64,000 bases of DNA from Ochrobactrum sp. Marseille-Q0166 (GCF_014397025.1 NZ_JACJUO010000002.1:919501-983500); one strand, 5' to 3'. Counted from the stretch's first letter, positions 54,739-63,511 are shown. A program made the numbers and translations. Notes: a model not told the origin generated them from the sequence alone.

Positions 54739-54751
54739 AGTGGACGCGTTC

Positions 54752-55093
54752 TAGTCGACCGTGCCGCCTTATGAGGCGCTCTCTAGCTTCGCGTCATCAT
54801 AAGAACATGGTGATAAACCCTGCCAGCGCAAACAAGAACGCAAACACAGTTAAACTCACATTGAAATAGATGACCATAATAGCACCAGGGGACAAAGCAC
54901 GATTGCTATGGCGATAAATGCTGTTCCGATTACGGCGGATTGATGGTCATATTAGCTGCCTCATATGTAGTAGCAAAAAAGCAACTAGCGCTTATCCCCG
55001 TCACGTTGGCGCAGGGTAATGTGGTGGGGTGACAGTATTAATAATCTGAGGCCCTGCATTACGGGGCCTTTTCATTTGCCGAAAGGAAACACC
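54752..55093. other. intergenic between IS630 and the lysis cassette
   Basis: No gene was recognised. A 26-codon minus-strand hydrophobic frame (about 54805-54880) could encode a tiny membrane peptide but has no ribosome site. The ribosome site of the endolysin (AAAGGAAA) is at 55083-55090. Confidence 0.4.
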
Positions 55094-55834
55094 GTGAATA
55101 TGAACCTTGGCGATACCCGCCTCTTGATTGAGGTTGGTCGAGAACGCGGACTATTGCGCAATCAAATGGCGTATGTGCTTGCCACCGCTTACCATGAAAC
55201 GGCTAAGACAATGAAGCCGATCAACGAAATGGGTGGTGATAAGTATCTTAGATCAAAGAAATACTGGCCGTATATCGGTCGCGGCTATGTGCAAATCACC
55301 TGGAAGGTGAACTACGAAAAGGCTGGCAAGGTTCTTGGTGTCGACTTTGTGTCGAAGCCTGAACTTCTGCTCAAGCCAGAATATGCCGCGCCCATCATCA
55401 TCGCTGGCATGGCCGAAGGCTGGTTTGCTGGTGACAATAAAGGGCGCCACAGACTTGATCGTTACATCACCCTGCAGAAGTCCGACTTCAAAGGCGCTCG
55501 ACGGATCGTCAATGGAACTGACAAGGCCGATCTGATTGCAGGCTATGCACGTGAGTATGACAAGGCATTGCTGAATGAAGGTTATGGCGTTGATACGATC
55601 ATCGAAGCCAAGCCGAACGATGTGTTGCCGGAACCGGTTGTTGAAAAGCCAATCTCAAAATCTTCGCGGTTCTGGTCATGGATTGGCAGCGGTGGGGCAG
55701 GGGCTGCAATCCCGTTTGTCGATTGGCGTGTCCAGATGGTGCTCGTCGTGTTCGTTCTCGCACTCACAGCATATGCAATCTTCACGATGCCACAGGCCAA
55801 GGCCAAGCTTGAAAAGCTGGTGGATGCGATATGA
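55094..55834 (+). CDS. GH19-family phage endolysin
   Basis: A ~246-residue peptidoglycan hydrolase. The start is GTG 55094, with AAAGGAAA upstream. The catalytic region (about 5-165) contains LATAYHETAKTMKPINEMGG (first Glu), YIGRGYVQITWKVNYEKAG and GARRIVNGTDKADLIAGYA, as in chitinase-like GH19 lysozymes. A C-terminal hydrophobic segment (MVLVVFVLALTAYAIFTM) could anchor it in the membrane. It overlaps the Rz-like gene by 4 nt. A longer frame upstream to 55019 is not needed. Confidence 0.85.
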   Translation: MNMNLGDTRLLIEVGRERGLLRNQMAYVLATAYHETAKTMKPINEMGGDKYLRSKKYWPYIGRGYVQITWKVNYEKAGKVLGVDFVSKPELLLKPEYAAPIIIAGMAEGWFAGDNKGRHRLDRYITLQKSDFKGARRIVNGTDKADLIAGYAREYDKALLNEGYGVDTIIEAKPNDVLPEPVVEKPISKSSRFWSWIGSGGAGAAIPFVDWRVQMVLVVFVLALTAYAIFTMPQAKAKLEKLVDAI

Positions 55835-56112
55835 GCGCAATCTGGGCCGTAATCCCCAATTGGTTGAAGATCGCCGCCGCCGCTGTTCTGGCGGCTTTTT
55901 TGTGTCTGGCGGTTGGATACGTGGCCGGAACCATCAAAGAGCGTCACCGGTCAGCATTGGCCACTGCAGAAGCAACCGCAAAGGCAATCCAAAAGAGGGC
56001 GGATATAGATGAGGAAGTTATTAGTATGGATGCTCACAGGCTTTGCCTTGAGCTTGGCGGGTTGCGCGAGCAATGCGACGAACTGCGCAGGCTGGAAGCC
56101 AGTAAGCCTTAA
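55831..56112 (+). CDS. Rz-like inner-membrane spanin
   Basis: A 93-residue protein with one N-terminal transmembrane segment (about 12-32) and a helical periplasmic part (ERHRSALATAEATAKAIQKR, then GLREQCDELRRL). Its position after an endolysin and the nested lipoprotein gene identify it as the i-spanin. It overlaps the endolysin by 4 nt. Spanins fuse the inner and outer membrane in the last step of lysis. Confidence 0.7.
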   Translation: MSAIWAVIPNWLKIAAAAVLAAFLCLAVGYVAGTIKERHRSALATAEATAKAIQKRADIDEEVISMDAHRLCLELGGLREQCDELRRLEASKP

Positions 56113-56209
56113 GCCTGACACTGCCGTCTATCTGGCCGCCAATGATTTGAAAGCCGGGCAGGGTATTGCAGGGCATAATGCGTTCGGGAAGTCGCGGGGT
56201 TGCTGGTAA
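56009..56209 (+). CDS. Rz1-like outer-membrane spanin lipoprotein (nested)
   Basis: A 66-residue lipoprotein encoded in another frame inside and beyond the Rz gene. Signal MRKLLVWMLTGFALSLAGC ends in a lipobox LAGC. The mature part is short and has cysteines. Overlap of the two spanin genes in different frames is the usual Rz/Rz1 arrangement. It ends one base before the DUF1515 gene starts. Confidence 0.75.
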   Translation: MRKLLVWMLTGFALSLAGCASNATNCAGWKPVSLKPDTAVYLAANDLKAGQGIAGHNAFGKSRGCW

Positions 56210-56533
56210 ATGTCAGATCCAGGGCAGGAGCGGGCATTAGGCCGTGTCGAGGGTAAGCTTGATCATATCATCAGGGATCAGGAGCAAGCCAGATCAGACC
56301 GGAAGCAGCAATATGAGCGCCAAGAGAAAACCGAACGTCTGCTTGAGGAAATGAGCAGGCAGATGAAAGGCATGAGCCTTCGTCTTGAGAAGGTCGAGGA
56401 ACCAGTTGCCGACTTCAATCGCTGGAGGGAGCGTGGTGTTGGAGCGATTATGCTTGTGTCATTCGCAGCCGCATCACTCGGCGGGTTATTTGCCACATTC
56501 GGGAAGAAGATTTGGGTGTTGATGACGGGGTAA
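56210..56533 (+). CDS. DUF1515-type phage membrane protein
   Basis: A 107-residue protein. A long charged coiled-coil-like helix (residues about 8-68) is followed by a C-terminal membrane segment (GAIMLVSFAAASLGGLFATF). It fits DUF1515 proteins found in Rhizobiales phage lysis regions. It may be a holin or antiholin, since no other holin is visible, but this is inference. Confidence 0.65.
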   Translation: MSDPGQERALGRVEGKLDHIIRDQEQARSDRKQQYERQEKTERLLEEMSRQMKGMSLRLEKVEEPVADFNRWRERGVGAIMLVSFAAASLGGLFATFGKKIWVLMTG

Positions 56534-56684
56534 AACGGGGCAGAAGAAGGGGAATTGAGAGGGTGCAAGGTGAACACATTGCCACACCCGACTTAGGTGT
56601 GGCGGAACACGTTGAGAACCAATTGCCACACCTTGAAAAATATCAAAGTGTTTTCAATTGCTTATTGTTATTTTTGGAAAAGAT

Positions 56685-56758
56685 TGGAGGCCTCACCCGG
56701 AATCGAACCGGGGTGCAAGGATTTGCAGTCCTCTGCGTAACCACTCCGCCATGAGGCC
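56685..56758 (-). tRNA. tRNA-Cys (GCA)
   Basis: The minus strand reads GGCCTCATGGCGGAGTGGTT from 56758 and ends TGAGGCCTCCA. The acceptor stem is GGCCTCA/TGAGGCC, the anticodon loop is CTGCAAA (GCA) and the T loop is TTCGATT. CCA is encoded (56685-56687). The phage remnant lies at its 3' side, so it is the likely integration site. No duplicate 3' segment was found in the window. Confidence 0.96.
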
Positions 56759-56893
56759 TTCTAAAGAGCTGTGCCAAATCAGCCGCTAAGCTCTTGATGA
56801 GTTCCAATATTGATCGAAACTCGCTTCGTCAAGCCGTTCCGGACGATTGTACGATTTTTGTCCAAAGGTTTCCGTGATGTGTTCATGCTAAAT

Positions 56894-58255
56894 TCATTCG
56901 TCTATTTCACGGTCTGAAGGCGTCTGTGGTTGCGCGAGATTGCCCTTTGAAAAAGTGTAGCCTGTTTCTACCGCATTACGTCCGAACTTGTTTCGCAGCC
57001 GATCGATCGCATTTTCTGCGACTGCCCGTTTTGTTGCCTGAGTATCAACGAGGTCAGGCGGATCGGCGCGGTCGTCTGTTGACAGTTCGCCGACACCGAT
57101 ACCCAGCAGCCTGAATCTTGTTCCATCCAATTCCTTTTCCAGGAGCTGAAGGCCGGTACGAAAAATGCGATCTGCCAACTGTGTTGGGTCTGCAAGCTGG
57201 CGATTGCGTGTGCGCAACTTGAAATCATGTGTTTTGAGTTTGAGCATCACTGTGCGGCCGGCGATGTCTCCGGCCTTCAGCCGCTGCGAGACTTTTTCTG
57301 ACAAGGCACGTAACACGGGAACGAGATCGGTTGCTTGCGAGAGATCTTTGTTAAAGGTCGTTTCTGCCGAAACACTTTTCATGTCATGTTCCGGCTCGAC
57401 TTTACGGCTGTCTTGCCCGCGAGAAAGTCTGAAAAGACGCTGCCCCATGGTACCATAGGCCTTCATCAACGAACCTTCATCCATTGTCTGCAATTGTCCG
57501 ATTGTACGAATACCATCGCTTTGGAGCTTTGCATTAAAAGCTTTTCCTACGCCCCAGATCATACTGACCGGTTTATCACGCAGGAAATCCTGAGCTTCAG
57601 CTTCGCCGATAACTGAAAACCCCCGAGGCTTTTGAAGATCAGAAGCAACCTTCGCTAAATACTTGCAATAGGAAAGCCCGACCGAGATTGAGATGCCGAT
57701 TTCTTCTTCGACGCGTTTTGCAAAACGAGCGAGAACAAGTGCCGCTGGTGCGCGATGCAACCGTTCTGTGCCGTCGAGATCAAGGAATGCCTCATCAATC
57801 GAAATGGGTTCGACGAGTGGCGTCAGGTCATACATCAATTGACGGACTTCCCGTCCGACACGCGCGTATTTTTCCATATTAGGCTTTATAACCACCGCCT
57901 CGGGGCAAGCTTCCAACGCTTTGAACATAGGCATGGCTGAACGAACACCATGAATGCGGGCGATGTAGCAGGCGGTGGAAACGACGCCGCGCGTACCGCC
58001 GCCAATAATAACCGGTTTATCGCGAATATCCGGGTTGTCCCGCTTTTCAACAGAAGCGTAAAAAGCATCGCAATCCACATGTGCCAGGGAGAGCTTGTAC
58101 AACTCGGGATGGCGCAAAAGCCTTGGGCTGCCACAGCTGCCGCAACGTTTCGCTGTCGCAGTCTTTTGCGGTGACAGGCAATCGCGACAGAACCCTTGCT
58201 CTGAACTGTTTGCGGCGTGTTGTTCGGTCATGGTTGCGTGCTGTCCGATGAACAT
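56894..58255 (-). CDS. dinB: DNA polymerase IV with N-terminal zinc-ribbon-like segment
   Basis: A 453-residue Y-family translesion polymerase. Catalytic residues are in [16 protein letters not shown] and [19 protein letters not shown]. The fingers, thumb and little-finger domains follow, with HhH-type [12 protein letters not shown]. Before the catalytic core, residues about 15-45 contain [20 protein letters not shown], a CxxC...CxxC pair absent from E. coli DinB. The start may be ATG 58231 (MTEQHAAN). The longer form begins MFIGQHAT. It is monocistronic, convergent with the phage remnant. Confidence 0.93.
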   Translation of the reverse strand: MFIGQHATMTEQHAANSSEQGFCRDCLSPQKTATAKRCGSCGSPRLLRHPELYKLSLAHVDCDAFYASVEKRDNPDIRDKPVIIGGGTRGVVSTACYIARIHGVRSAMPMFKALEACPEAVVIKPNMEKYARVGREVRQLMYDLTPLVEPISIDEAFLDLDGTERLHRAPAALVLARFAKRVEEEIGISISVGLSYCKYLAKVASDLQKPRGFSVIGEAEAQDFLRDKPVSMIWGVGKAFNAKLQSDGIRTIGQLQTMDEGSLMKAYGTMGQRLFRLSRGQDSRKVEPEHDMKSVSAETTFNKDLSQATDLVPVLRALSEKVSQRLKAGDIAGRTVMLKLKTHDFKLRTRNRQLADPTQLADRIFRTGLQLLEKELDGTRFRLLGIGVGELSTDDRADPPDLVDTQATKRAVAENAIDRLRNKFGRNAVETGYTFSKGNLAQPQTPSDREIDE

Positions 58256-58578
58256 AAAAGGAACATCGCTTTATAACACTAAAGTCTACCGAAGCCATCG
58301 TTACTCGATCACACTGTCAGTTGTGCACTTGACATTGGTGAAGATATCACCAAGTTTAGCAATATGAACAACCGTTTCGCTTCCATACTCCATCGGGTTC
58401 ACCCGATCACGGGATAGCACCCCTCGAGTCCTGCTTAGCGCAGAGGATTCCGGGGGACGGTTCGCCGCTTGCCAGCAAGCGGATTTGCTAAAAGCGCTTT
58501 CTTAAAAAAACAATCAGTTATTCCGAACGAGAATCGTTACGGAGAACAATCATCACTAGACAGCAGTGAGCTAACGTC
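58256..58578. other. intergenic with tight hairpin
   Basis: Between divergent dinB and rnk. A perfect inverted repeat CCGCTTGC-CA-GCAAGCGG lies at 58465-58482. It could be an operator or part of a small RNA. No gene or SOS box was recognised with confidence. Confidence 0.35.
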
Positions 58579-58989
58579 ATGAGCGTAAAAAACCGCAAGA
58601 AGCCCAAAATCGTCGTGAGCAATATTGACAATGAACGCCTGACAATTCTGGCCGGGAACGTCTCTGAAAAGCTGGAGGAAGTTGCCGAGGAGCTGTTACA
58701 GGAACTGGATCGTGCGAAAGTCGTTCCGCAGAAAAAACTGCCGCTCGACGTTGTTTGCATGGGAGCGACTGTCGAATATCGTTCTAATGATGGCCAAGAG
58801 CGAAAAGTCACACTTGTTTATCCGGGTGAGGCAGATATTGCACAGGGCAAGATTTCTATTTTGACGCCGATCGGTGCAGCCCTGTTAGGTTTGGCTCCGG
58901 GGCAGTCCATGTCATGGGTTGCTCGTGATGGAAAAGCGCATGAGCTGAGTGTTCTGAGTGTTTCTCAGGTTGCGCCCGAAAGTGCATGA
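58579..58989 (+). CDS. rnk: Rnk-type nucleoside diphosphate kinase regulator
   Basis: A 136-residue GreA-C-domain-like protein. An N-terminal helical part (RKKPKIVVSNIDNERLTILA) is followed by the FKBP-like fold (VVCMGATVEYRSNDGQERKV, VTLVYPGEADIAQGKISILTP, IGAALLGLAPGQSMSW), as in Rnk. Rnk binds RNA polymerase and affects nucleotide pools. A strong terminator follows 17 nt after the stop. Confidence 0.88.
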   Translation: MSVKNRKKPKIVVSNIDNERLTILAGNVSEKLEEVAEELLQELDRAKVVPQKKLPLDVVCMGATVEYRSNDGQERKVTLVYPGEADIAQGKISILTPIGAALLGLAPGQSMSWVARDGKAHELSVLSVSQVAPESA

Positions 58990-59005
58990 CTTCAATCATA
59001 TGACT

Positions 59006-59033
59006 AAAAAAGCCCCGGAAACGGGGCTTTTTT
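59006..59033. terminator. intrinsic terminator after rnk, bidirectional
   Basis: AAAAAAGCCCCG-GAAA-CGGGGCTTTTTT: a GNRA-type tetraloop and U-run on both strands. It serves rnk and the convergent lipoprotein frame. Confidence 0.9.
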
Positions 59034-59058
59034 GTTCTAGTAATCAGATTTAAGACGT

Positions 59059-59394
59059 TCACTTGGCTCTGACTTTGCTATTTTTGGGCCCACACTTTTC
59101 GACAAAATCACTGAAGACGTAAACATGATATTTGAACACAAGTAGCTCGCCTTTGCCGCGTTTTACAAAGTCCTTCTGATTCAACATGCGATCAACACGC
59201 TTGATTTCTCTCCATTTTTGTCGGCAGGTCGATGCTGGTGTCACGCGTTGCGTAAAAAATGTACCATCGCTTAAGGGTATCTTCGGTGTGTTATATTGCG
59301 CATCTTTTTCAGCATCTGTGGTGACGCATCCACCTATAACGGTGAGGACTATACCGAGGAAAAAGATACGAATACCAAATTGTAATTTAGAAAT
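59059..59394 (-). CDS. lipoprotein frame without a canonical start
   Basis: A continuous frame from 59397 to TAA at 59059 encodes a clear lipoprotein: SKLQFGIRIFFLGIVLTVIG GC is a signal ending in a VIGGC lipobox, followed by VTTDAEKDAQYNTPKIPLSD and a basic mature protein ending KVRAK. No ATG, GTG or TTG exists before the lipobox. Candidates are ATT 59394, or a frameshift from an ATG-started peptide upstream (MELTNF, out of frame). The first in-frame GTG (59244) would drop the whole signal. Either initiation is unusual or the gene is damaged at its 5' end. Confidence 0.5.
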   Translation of the reverse strand: MSKLQFGIRIFFLGIVLTVIGGCVTTDAEKDAQYNTPKIPLSDGTFFTQRVTPASTCRQKWREIKRVDRMLNQKDFVKRGKGELLVFKYHVYVFSDFVEKCGPKNSKVRAK

Positions 59395-59664
59395 TGGTCA
59401 GCTCCATCTCAAGAGATTCCATTCGCTTGGATTAAACATGCATTTCATACTCAAGTTTAAATCGCAAGCTCAGGAGTGGCGATAGACTTGGGAAATGGAA
59501 CTGTTTTAAAGCTGGACCGTTAATCCGATGGGAGTGACGGTTGTGTCAACCGAACACGACGGTATGGAAAACACAGGGATTTTTTCGGTTTCTTCCTGTG
59601 GCCAACGGAATGGCAGACGAGTTCTTGTCCCGTCCGGCTGTTGCTCCACTATCTTCAGATCAGT

Positions 59665-59952
59665 CTAAAATTGATTGGTGATGCCACCCGGTAAAAGAAC
59701 TGCAGCTTTTTCGATTGTGGCCGGGTCTCGTCCGGTTTCCTGGCAAAACCGCAACAGGGTCGGTTCATGGCCTAAATAGAATTGCAGCACCCCTGCCAGA
59801 AAACCGGGCTCTTGTGCGGCGGAGCGGATTGAAGAGGCTTCAATGCCCGTTAGAGCGAGAAACCGTGACATAAGATCATTGTCGTGCGCCAACCATACAA
59901 GTGCTTCTACGGCAAGTGTTTCGGCCTCTGCCTCGTTCATGACGGTCTTCAT
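59665..59952 (-). CDS. DUF3572 protein
   Basis: A 95-residue alpha-helical protein restricted, as far as I recall, to Alphaproteobacteria. The conserved start AEALVWLAHDNDLMSRFLALTG and the segment AQEPGFLAGVLQFYLGHEPT match the family. The function is unknown. It is commonly next to divK and pleD. ATG 59952 has GGAG eight to nine bases upstream. An ATG at 59940 is an alternative. Confidence 0.88.
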   Translation of the reverse strand: MKTVMNEAEAETLAVEALVWLAHDNDLMSRFLALTGIEASSIRSAAQEPGFLAGVLQFYLGHEPTLLRFCQETGRDPATIEKAAVLLPGGITNQF

Positions 59953-60132
59953 GCATTCGCTCCACTTTCAGCTCAATACGTTTATCAAAGATATGAATAT
60001 ACGATTCAGGATTTGGGAGAATATTTGCTATTCGTCAATCAAATACGCTTAAACTATATGAAATCCAGATGGGCGTAGCGGGCAAAACAAACCTGTCGTG
60101 TGGCGGACAAGAATAAGGCCAGGAAACATTCG

Positions 60133-60504
60133 ATGACCAAAAGTGTGATGATCGTCGAGGACAACGAACTGAATATGAAGTTGTTTCGCGATCTAATCGA
60201 AGCCAGTGGATATGAAAGCATCAGGACCAGAAGTGGTCTGGAAGCGCTTGATCTTGCCCGTGAACATCGCCCTGACCTCATTCTGATGGATATTCAGTTG
60301 CCTGAAGTTTCGGGTCTGGAAGTTACCAAATGGCTCAAGGATGATGAGGAACTCAAGCATATTCCCGTTATCGCTGTAACCGCATTTGCCATGAAGGGTG
60401 ACGAGGAGCGTATTCGACAGGGCGGCTGCGAGGCTTATATATCGAAGCCGATTTCTGTTCCGCGATTTATCGAGACGATAAAATCTTATCTCGGCGACGC
60501 ATGA
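60133..60504 (+). CDS. divK: single-domain response regulator DivK
   Basis: A 123-residue receiver domain with no output domain. The acidic pair is in [13 protein letters not shown], the phosphorylation Asp in [13 protein letters not shown], the Thr in [13 protein letters not shown] and the Lys in [11 protein letters not shown]. DivK is part of the cell-polarity and cell-cycle phosphorelay (PleC, DivJ, DivL, CtrA). ATG 60133 follows AGGAAAC and fits the family start [11 protein letters not shown]. The next gene, pleD, follows 55 nt later. Confidence 0.95.
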   Translation: MTKSVMIVEDNELNMKLFRDLIEASGYESIRTRSGLEALDLAREHRPDLILMDIQLPEVSGLEVTKWLKDDEELKHIPVIAVTAFAMKGDEERIRQGGCEAYISKPISVPRFIETIKSYLGDA

Positions 60505-60559
60505 TCAATTTCCGTAATCGGAAGTTTGCGTTATAAGATTTTTTGGGGGGCAAGGGATC

Positions 60560-61948
60560 ATGACAGCGCGAATTCTCGTCGTGGACGATGTGGAATCAAA
60601 CGTAAGGCTGCTTGAAGCTTTGCTTCTGCGTGAATATTACGAGGTAATTTCTGCTTATAACGGCACTGAGGCAATCGAAATCTGTCTGGGTGGACAGATC
60701 GATGTTGTTATACTTGACGTTCTGCTGCCCGGTATTGATGGTTTCGAAGTGTGCCGTCGCCTGAAAGAAGATCCCAGAACAACCAATATCCCCATCGTGA
60801 TACTGACTGCGCTCAATAGTGCCCAAGATAAAATTGCCGGGCTTGAAGCTGGTGCTGACGACTTCATGACAAAGCCGGTGAATGATATTCAACTGCTTTC
60901 GCGCGTCAAAAGCCTTGCTCGGCTTAAAATGGTCTCTGACGAACTGTTTCAGCGCACCGGTACTGTTGCTGATACTGAAGTTGAGGCACTGCTCGTTACC
61001 AAATTGTCGGGACGCTTTGGAGGAGGAGACGATGCGGCGCGCATTCTTATCGTAGATGAGAATGAAATTGCTGCTGCTCGCCTTCGAACGATTCTGGGAG
61101 AAGATTATTTCGTTGATGTGGCCAATGATGCCAATGATGCGCTCATCAAGGCGATTGAAAACGACTATGACAGCATCGTCGTTTCAGCAGATTTTACCTA
61201 TTATGATCCGTTGCGGCTCTGTTCACAGATAAGAACGATTGAGCGAACACGACTCGTTCCGATCATATTGATCGTCAACGAAGATGAAGGTTCGCTGGTC
61301 GTCCGTGCGCTTGAGCTGGGGGTGAATGATTATGTCATGCGCCCATTGGAGAAGCTGGAATTATATGCGCGGTTGCGCACGCAGATTAAGCGCAAGTGTT
61401 ACAATGATCTTTTGCGGCAGAGTTTGCACCGTACAATAACCATGGCTGTCACAGACAGCCTCACGGGGCTGCATAATCGCCGTTACCTTGATACGCACAT
61501 GCCAGTGCTTCTTTCGCGCGCTACGGGTCGCGAGAGGCCTTTATCAGTCATCATGATCGACTTCGACCATTTTAAACGGGTCAATGATCAATATGGTCAT
61601 GACGGTGGCGATGACGTGCTGCGAGAGTTTGCAGCGCGGTTGCGCAAGAAGATTCGTGGAATGGATGTGATGTGCCGCTATGGCGGTGAGGAGTTTGCAA
61701 TCGTGCTGCCAGATACAGATCTCGCGGCCTCTACCCACGTCGCAGAACGCATTCTTGAGGCGGTGTCAGAGAAGCCGTTTTTACTGGCCGGCGGTAAGCA
61801 TCAGATCGACATGACAATCAGCATTGGTATTGCGTCCTTGCGGTTGATGGGCGCTGATACGGTCGAGGCACTCTTTGCGCGTACGGATGCGGCTCTTTAT
61901 GAAGCAAAGACAAAAGGGCGGAACCGGATCGCTTTGTCGGCTGCTTGA
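60560..61948 (+). CDS. pleD: response regulator diguanylate cyclase PleD
   Basis: A 462-residue protein with two receiver domains and a GGDEF domain. The first receiver (about 1-120) has ILVVDDVESNVRLLEAL, VVILDVLLPGIDGFEV and DDFMTKPVND. The second (about 155-275) is degenerate at the phosphorylation site. The GGDEF domain (about 300-460) shows RYGGEEFAIVLP, so the catalytic motif is GGEEF. An RxxD inhibitory c-di-GMP site (RGMD) lies just before it. PleD makes c-di-GMP to drive polar development. It ends in a strong terminator. Confidence 0.96.
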   Translation: MTARILVVDDVESNVRLLEALLLREYYEVISAYNGTEAIEICLGGQIDVVILDVLLPGIDGFEVCRRLKEDPRTTNIPIVILTALNSAQDKIAGLEAGADDFMTKPVNDIQLLSRVKSLARLKMVSDELFQRTGTVADTEVEALLVTKLSGRFGGGDDAARILIVDENEIAAARLRTILGEDYFVDVANDANDALIKAIENDYDSIVVSADFTYYDPLRLCSQIRTIERTRLVPIILIVNEDEGSLVVRALELGVNDYVMRPLEKLELYARLRTQIKRKCYNDLLRQSLHRTITMAVTDSLTGLHNRRYLDTHMPVLLSRATGRERPLSVIMIDFDHFKRVNDQYGHDGGDDVLREFAARLRKKIRGMDVMCRYGGEEFAIVLPDTDLAASTHVAERILEAVSEKPFLLAGGKHQIDMTISIGIASLRLMGADTVEALFARTDAALYEAKTKGRNRIALSAA

Positions 61949-61965
61949 AGTTTCCGTACCAAATC

Positions 61966-61995
61966 AAAAAGCCGTCTCAGTTGAGACGGCTTTTT
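61966..61995. terminator. intrinsic terminator between pleD and rpmG, bidirectional
   Basis: AAAAAGCCGTCTCA-GT-TGAGACGGCTTTTT: 9-bp GC-rich stem plus A/T flanks, 2-nt spacer. It lies between two convergent genes. Confidence 0.92.
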
Positions 61996-62029
61996 GATTC
62001 CTGTCAGTCCAACTGGCTGCAGAAACGAA

Positions 62030-62197
62030 TTACTTGATCTTCGTTTCCTTGAACTCGACGTGCTTGCGCGCAATCGGGTCGTATTTTGTCTTTGTCATCT
62101 TTTCCGTCATCGTGCGGCTGTTCTTCTTCGTTACGTAGAAGAAGCCGGTGTCAGCGGTCGACAAAAGCTTGATCTTGATGGTCGTAGCCTTGGCCAT
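62030..62197 (-). CDS. rpmG: 50S ribosomal protein L33
   Basis: A 55-residue ribosomal protein, too short to stand out. It starts at ATG 62197 and reads [20 protein letters not shown] then [20 protein letters not shown] and ends EFKETKIK. The composition (Lys/Thr-rich) and motifs YVTKKN and KYDP match L33. This form lacks the zinc CxxC motifs. It is monocistronic and convergent with pleD. Confidence 0.96.
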
Positions 62198-62295
62198 ATT
62201 GAAATACCTGCTCTTTCATGATTAAACCGCTGCGAGTCTCACCAATTGGCAAGAAGCGGAAATTCGGCGCGAACCTACTGATTGAGGGCGAAAAG

Positions 62296-63507
62296 TCAAC
62301 CCCGCTTCTTTCTTTGGATCAATCTTATCGCAGCAAAGAGTGCAAAAGCGGCAAAAAAGATACCCAATGTCAGCGGGAAACCCTTTGGACCCGCGATATC
62401 CATACCGACGCCGACGGCTTGCGGACCCGCCAACATCCCAATGGCATAGCAGAAGATGAATGCTGCATTGGCGGATGCGAGCTCGCGGCCAGTTAATTCA
62501 GAGCCAAGATGCGCAAGGCCAACGGTATAAAGACCGGCGACGACCCCGCCCCAAAGAAACAAAACAGCTGCCAGCAGATACCAATTATACATGAGGTAGG
62601 GCAGGGCGATCATGCCAACGAGGCCTGTAAGGGCACAGAACAAAAGTAACTTACGGCGGTCCGAAATTTTGTCACTGATAATTCCGAGGGGAATCTGCAT
62701 CAAGACATTGCCAAGACCAATCATCGTTAACAGCAATGCCGCATCCCCTTCGCTAAAGCCCACGCGTGCGCCGAAAACGGGAAAGAGCGCGAAACCACCA
62801 GTTTCAACCGCACCGAACACAAATACAGCCATTGTGGCCGTCGGGACAGCGAAGATGAACGGCAGGAAGGGGACGTGCTCACCTTCTTCAAAATCAGGGC
62901 TATCGCGCCATGCAACAATAACCGGAACGATAGCGACGAGTATAATTGCAAAACCAACATAGAAAGGGAGACCGCCAGCACTGCCAATTTTTGAAAACAG
63001 CCACGGTCCAAGTGCAAAGCCGAGGGAGAGTGATGTTGCATAAATGCCGAGCACAAGGCCGCGTTTTTCTGGCGGCGCGGATGCATTGATCCAGTATTCC
63101 GAGAGAACGAAGAGCACGGTCAATGCAAAATGCAGGACGATTCTGAGTGCAAACCATGCCCAAAGTGGCTGAAGGAAATGACAGCCAAGAAATGCAATAC
63201 TACCGACCAACAGCATGAGTACGATGGCCTTGGCCACGCCGAGCCGAGCGGCGATCGGCGCTGCTAGCGGTGCTGCAACAATTGATGCCAAACCTGCGAC
63301 AGCGGTGTTCGCTCCGATAAGGCTGGCGGAATAGCCCCGGCTTTCAAGCAATACGCTCAAAAGCGGAATGCCAAGCCCGATCGCTGCGCCCATAGCACTG
63401 ATCGTGGCGATGGCTGCGGCAAGCGATCGCCAATGCAAATCGCTTTCGTTTGGCCCGCTGCCGGTACGACGCGTTGCGAGATCGGCAGGATGGATTTCTT
63501 TGTTCAT
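62296..63507 (-). CDS. MFS transporter
   Basis: A 403-residue inner-membrane protein with about 12 transmembrane segments. The first half shows LLESRGYSASLIGANTAVAG. The A-type motif is poorly conserved, and the second half has QIPLGIISDKISDRRKLLLF, the loop typical of MFS. It resembles multidrug or sugar-efflux transporters of the YcaD type. The substrate is unknown. It lies 4 nt before the NUDIX gene's stop on the same strand, so it is likely co-transcribed with it. Confidence 0.88.
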   Translation of the reverse strand: MNKEIHPADLATRRTGSGPNESDLHWRSLAAAIATISAMGAAIGLGIPLLSVLLESRGYSASLIGANTAVAGLASIVAAPLAAPIAARLGVAKAIVLMLLVGSIAFLGCHFLQPLWAWFALRIVLHFALTVLFVLSEYWINASAPPEKRGLVLGIYATSLSLGFALGPWLFSKIGSAGGLPFYVGFAIILVAIVPVIVAWRDSPDFEEGEHVPFLPFIFAVPTATMAVFVFGAVETGGFALFPVFGARVGFSEGDAALLLTMIGLGNVLMQIPLGIISDKISDRRKLLLFCALTGLVGMIALPYLMYNWYLLAAVLFLWGGVVAGLYTVGLAHLGSELTGRELASANAAFIFCYAIGMLAGPQAVGVGMDIAGPKGFPLTLGIFFAAFALFAAIRLIQRKKRG

Positions 63508-63511
63508 AAGC

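Larger units (their letters stand above)
53701..54751 (+). mobile_element. IS630-family element, copy 2
   Basis: A 1051-bp element flanked by TA (53699-53700 and 54752-54753), identical in length to copy 1 and in opposite orientation. Differences seen: NTIPRSM versus NAIPRSM in an antisense frame near the 5' end, a Tyr-to-Cys change in OrfB, and a C-to-G change near the 3' end. It is inserted in the phage remnant between tail and lysis genes. Confidence 0.92.

Noticed and set aside
43242..54751. Composite transposon made by two IS630 copies
   Set aside because: IS630/Tc1 elements move singly by TA insertion and each copy has its own TA duplication; the segment between is a mixture of unrelated decayed elements, so two independent insertions are simpler.
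54805..54880. 26-codon hydrophobic peptide on the minus strand
   Set aside because: Could be a tiny membrane peptide but lacks a ribosome site; not enough evidence.
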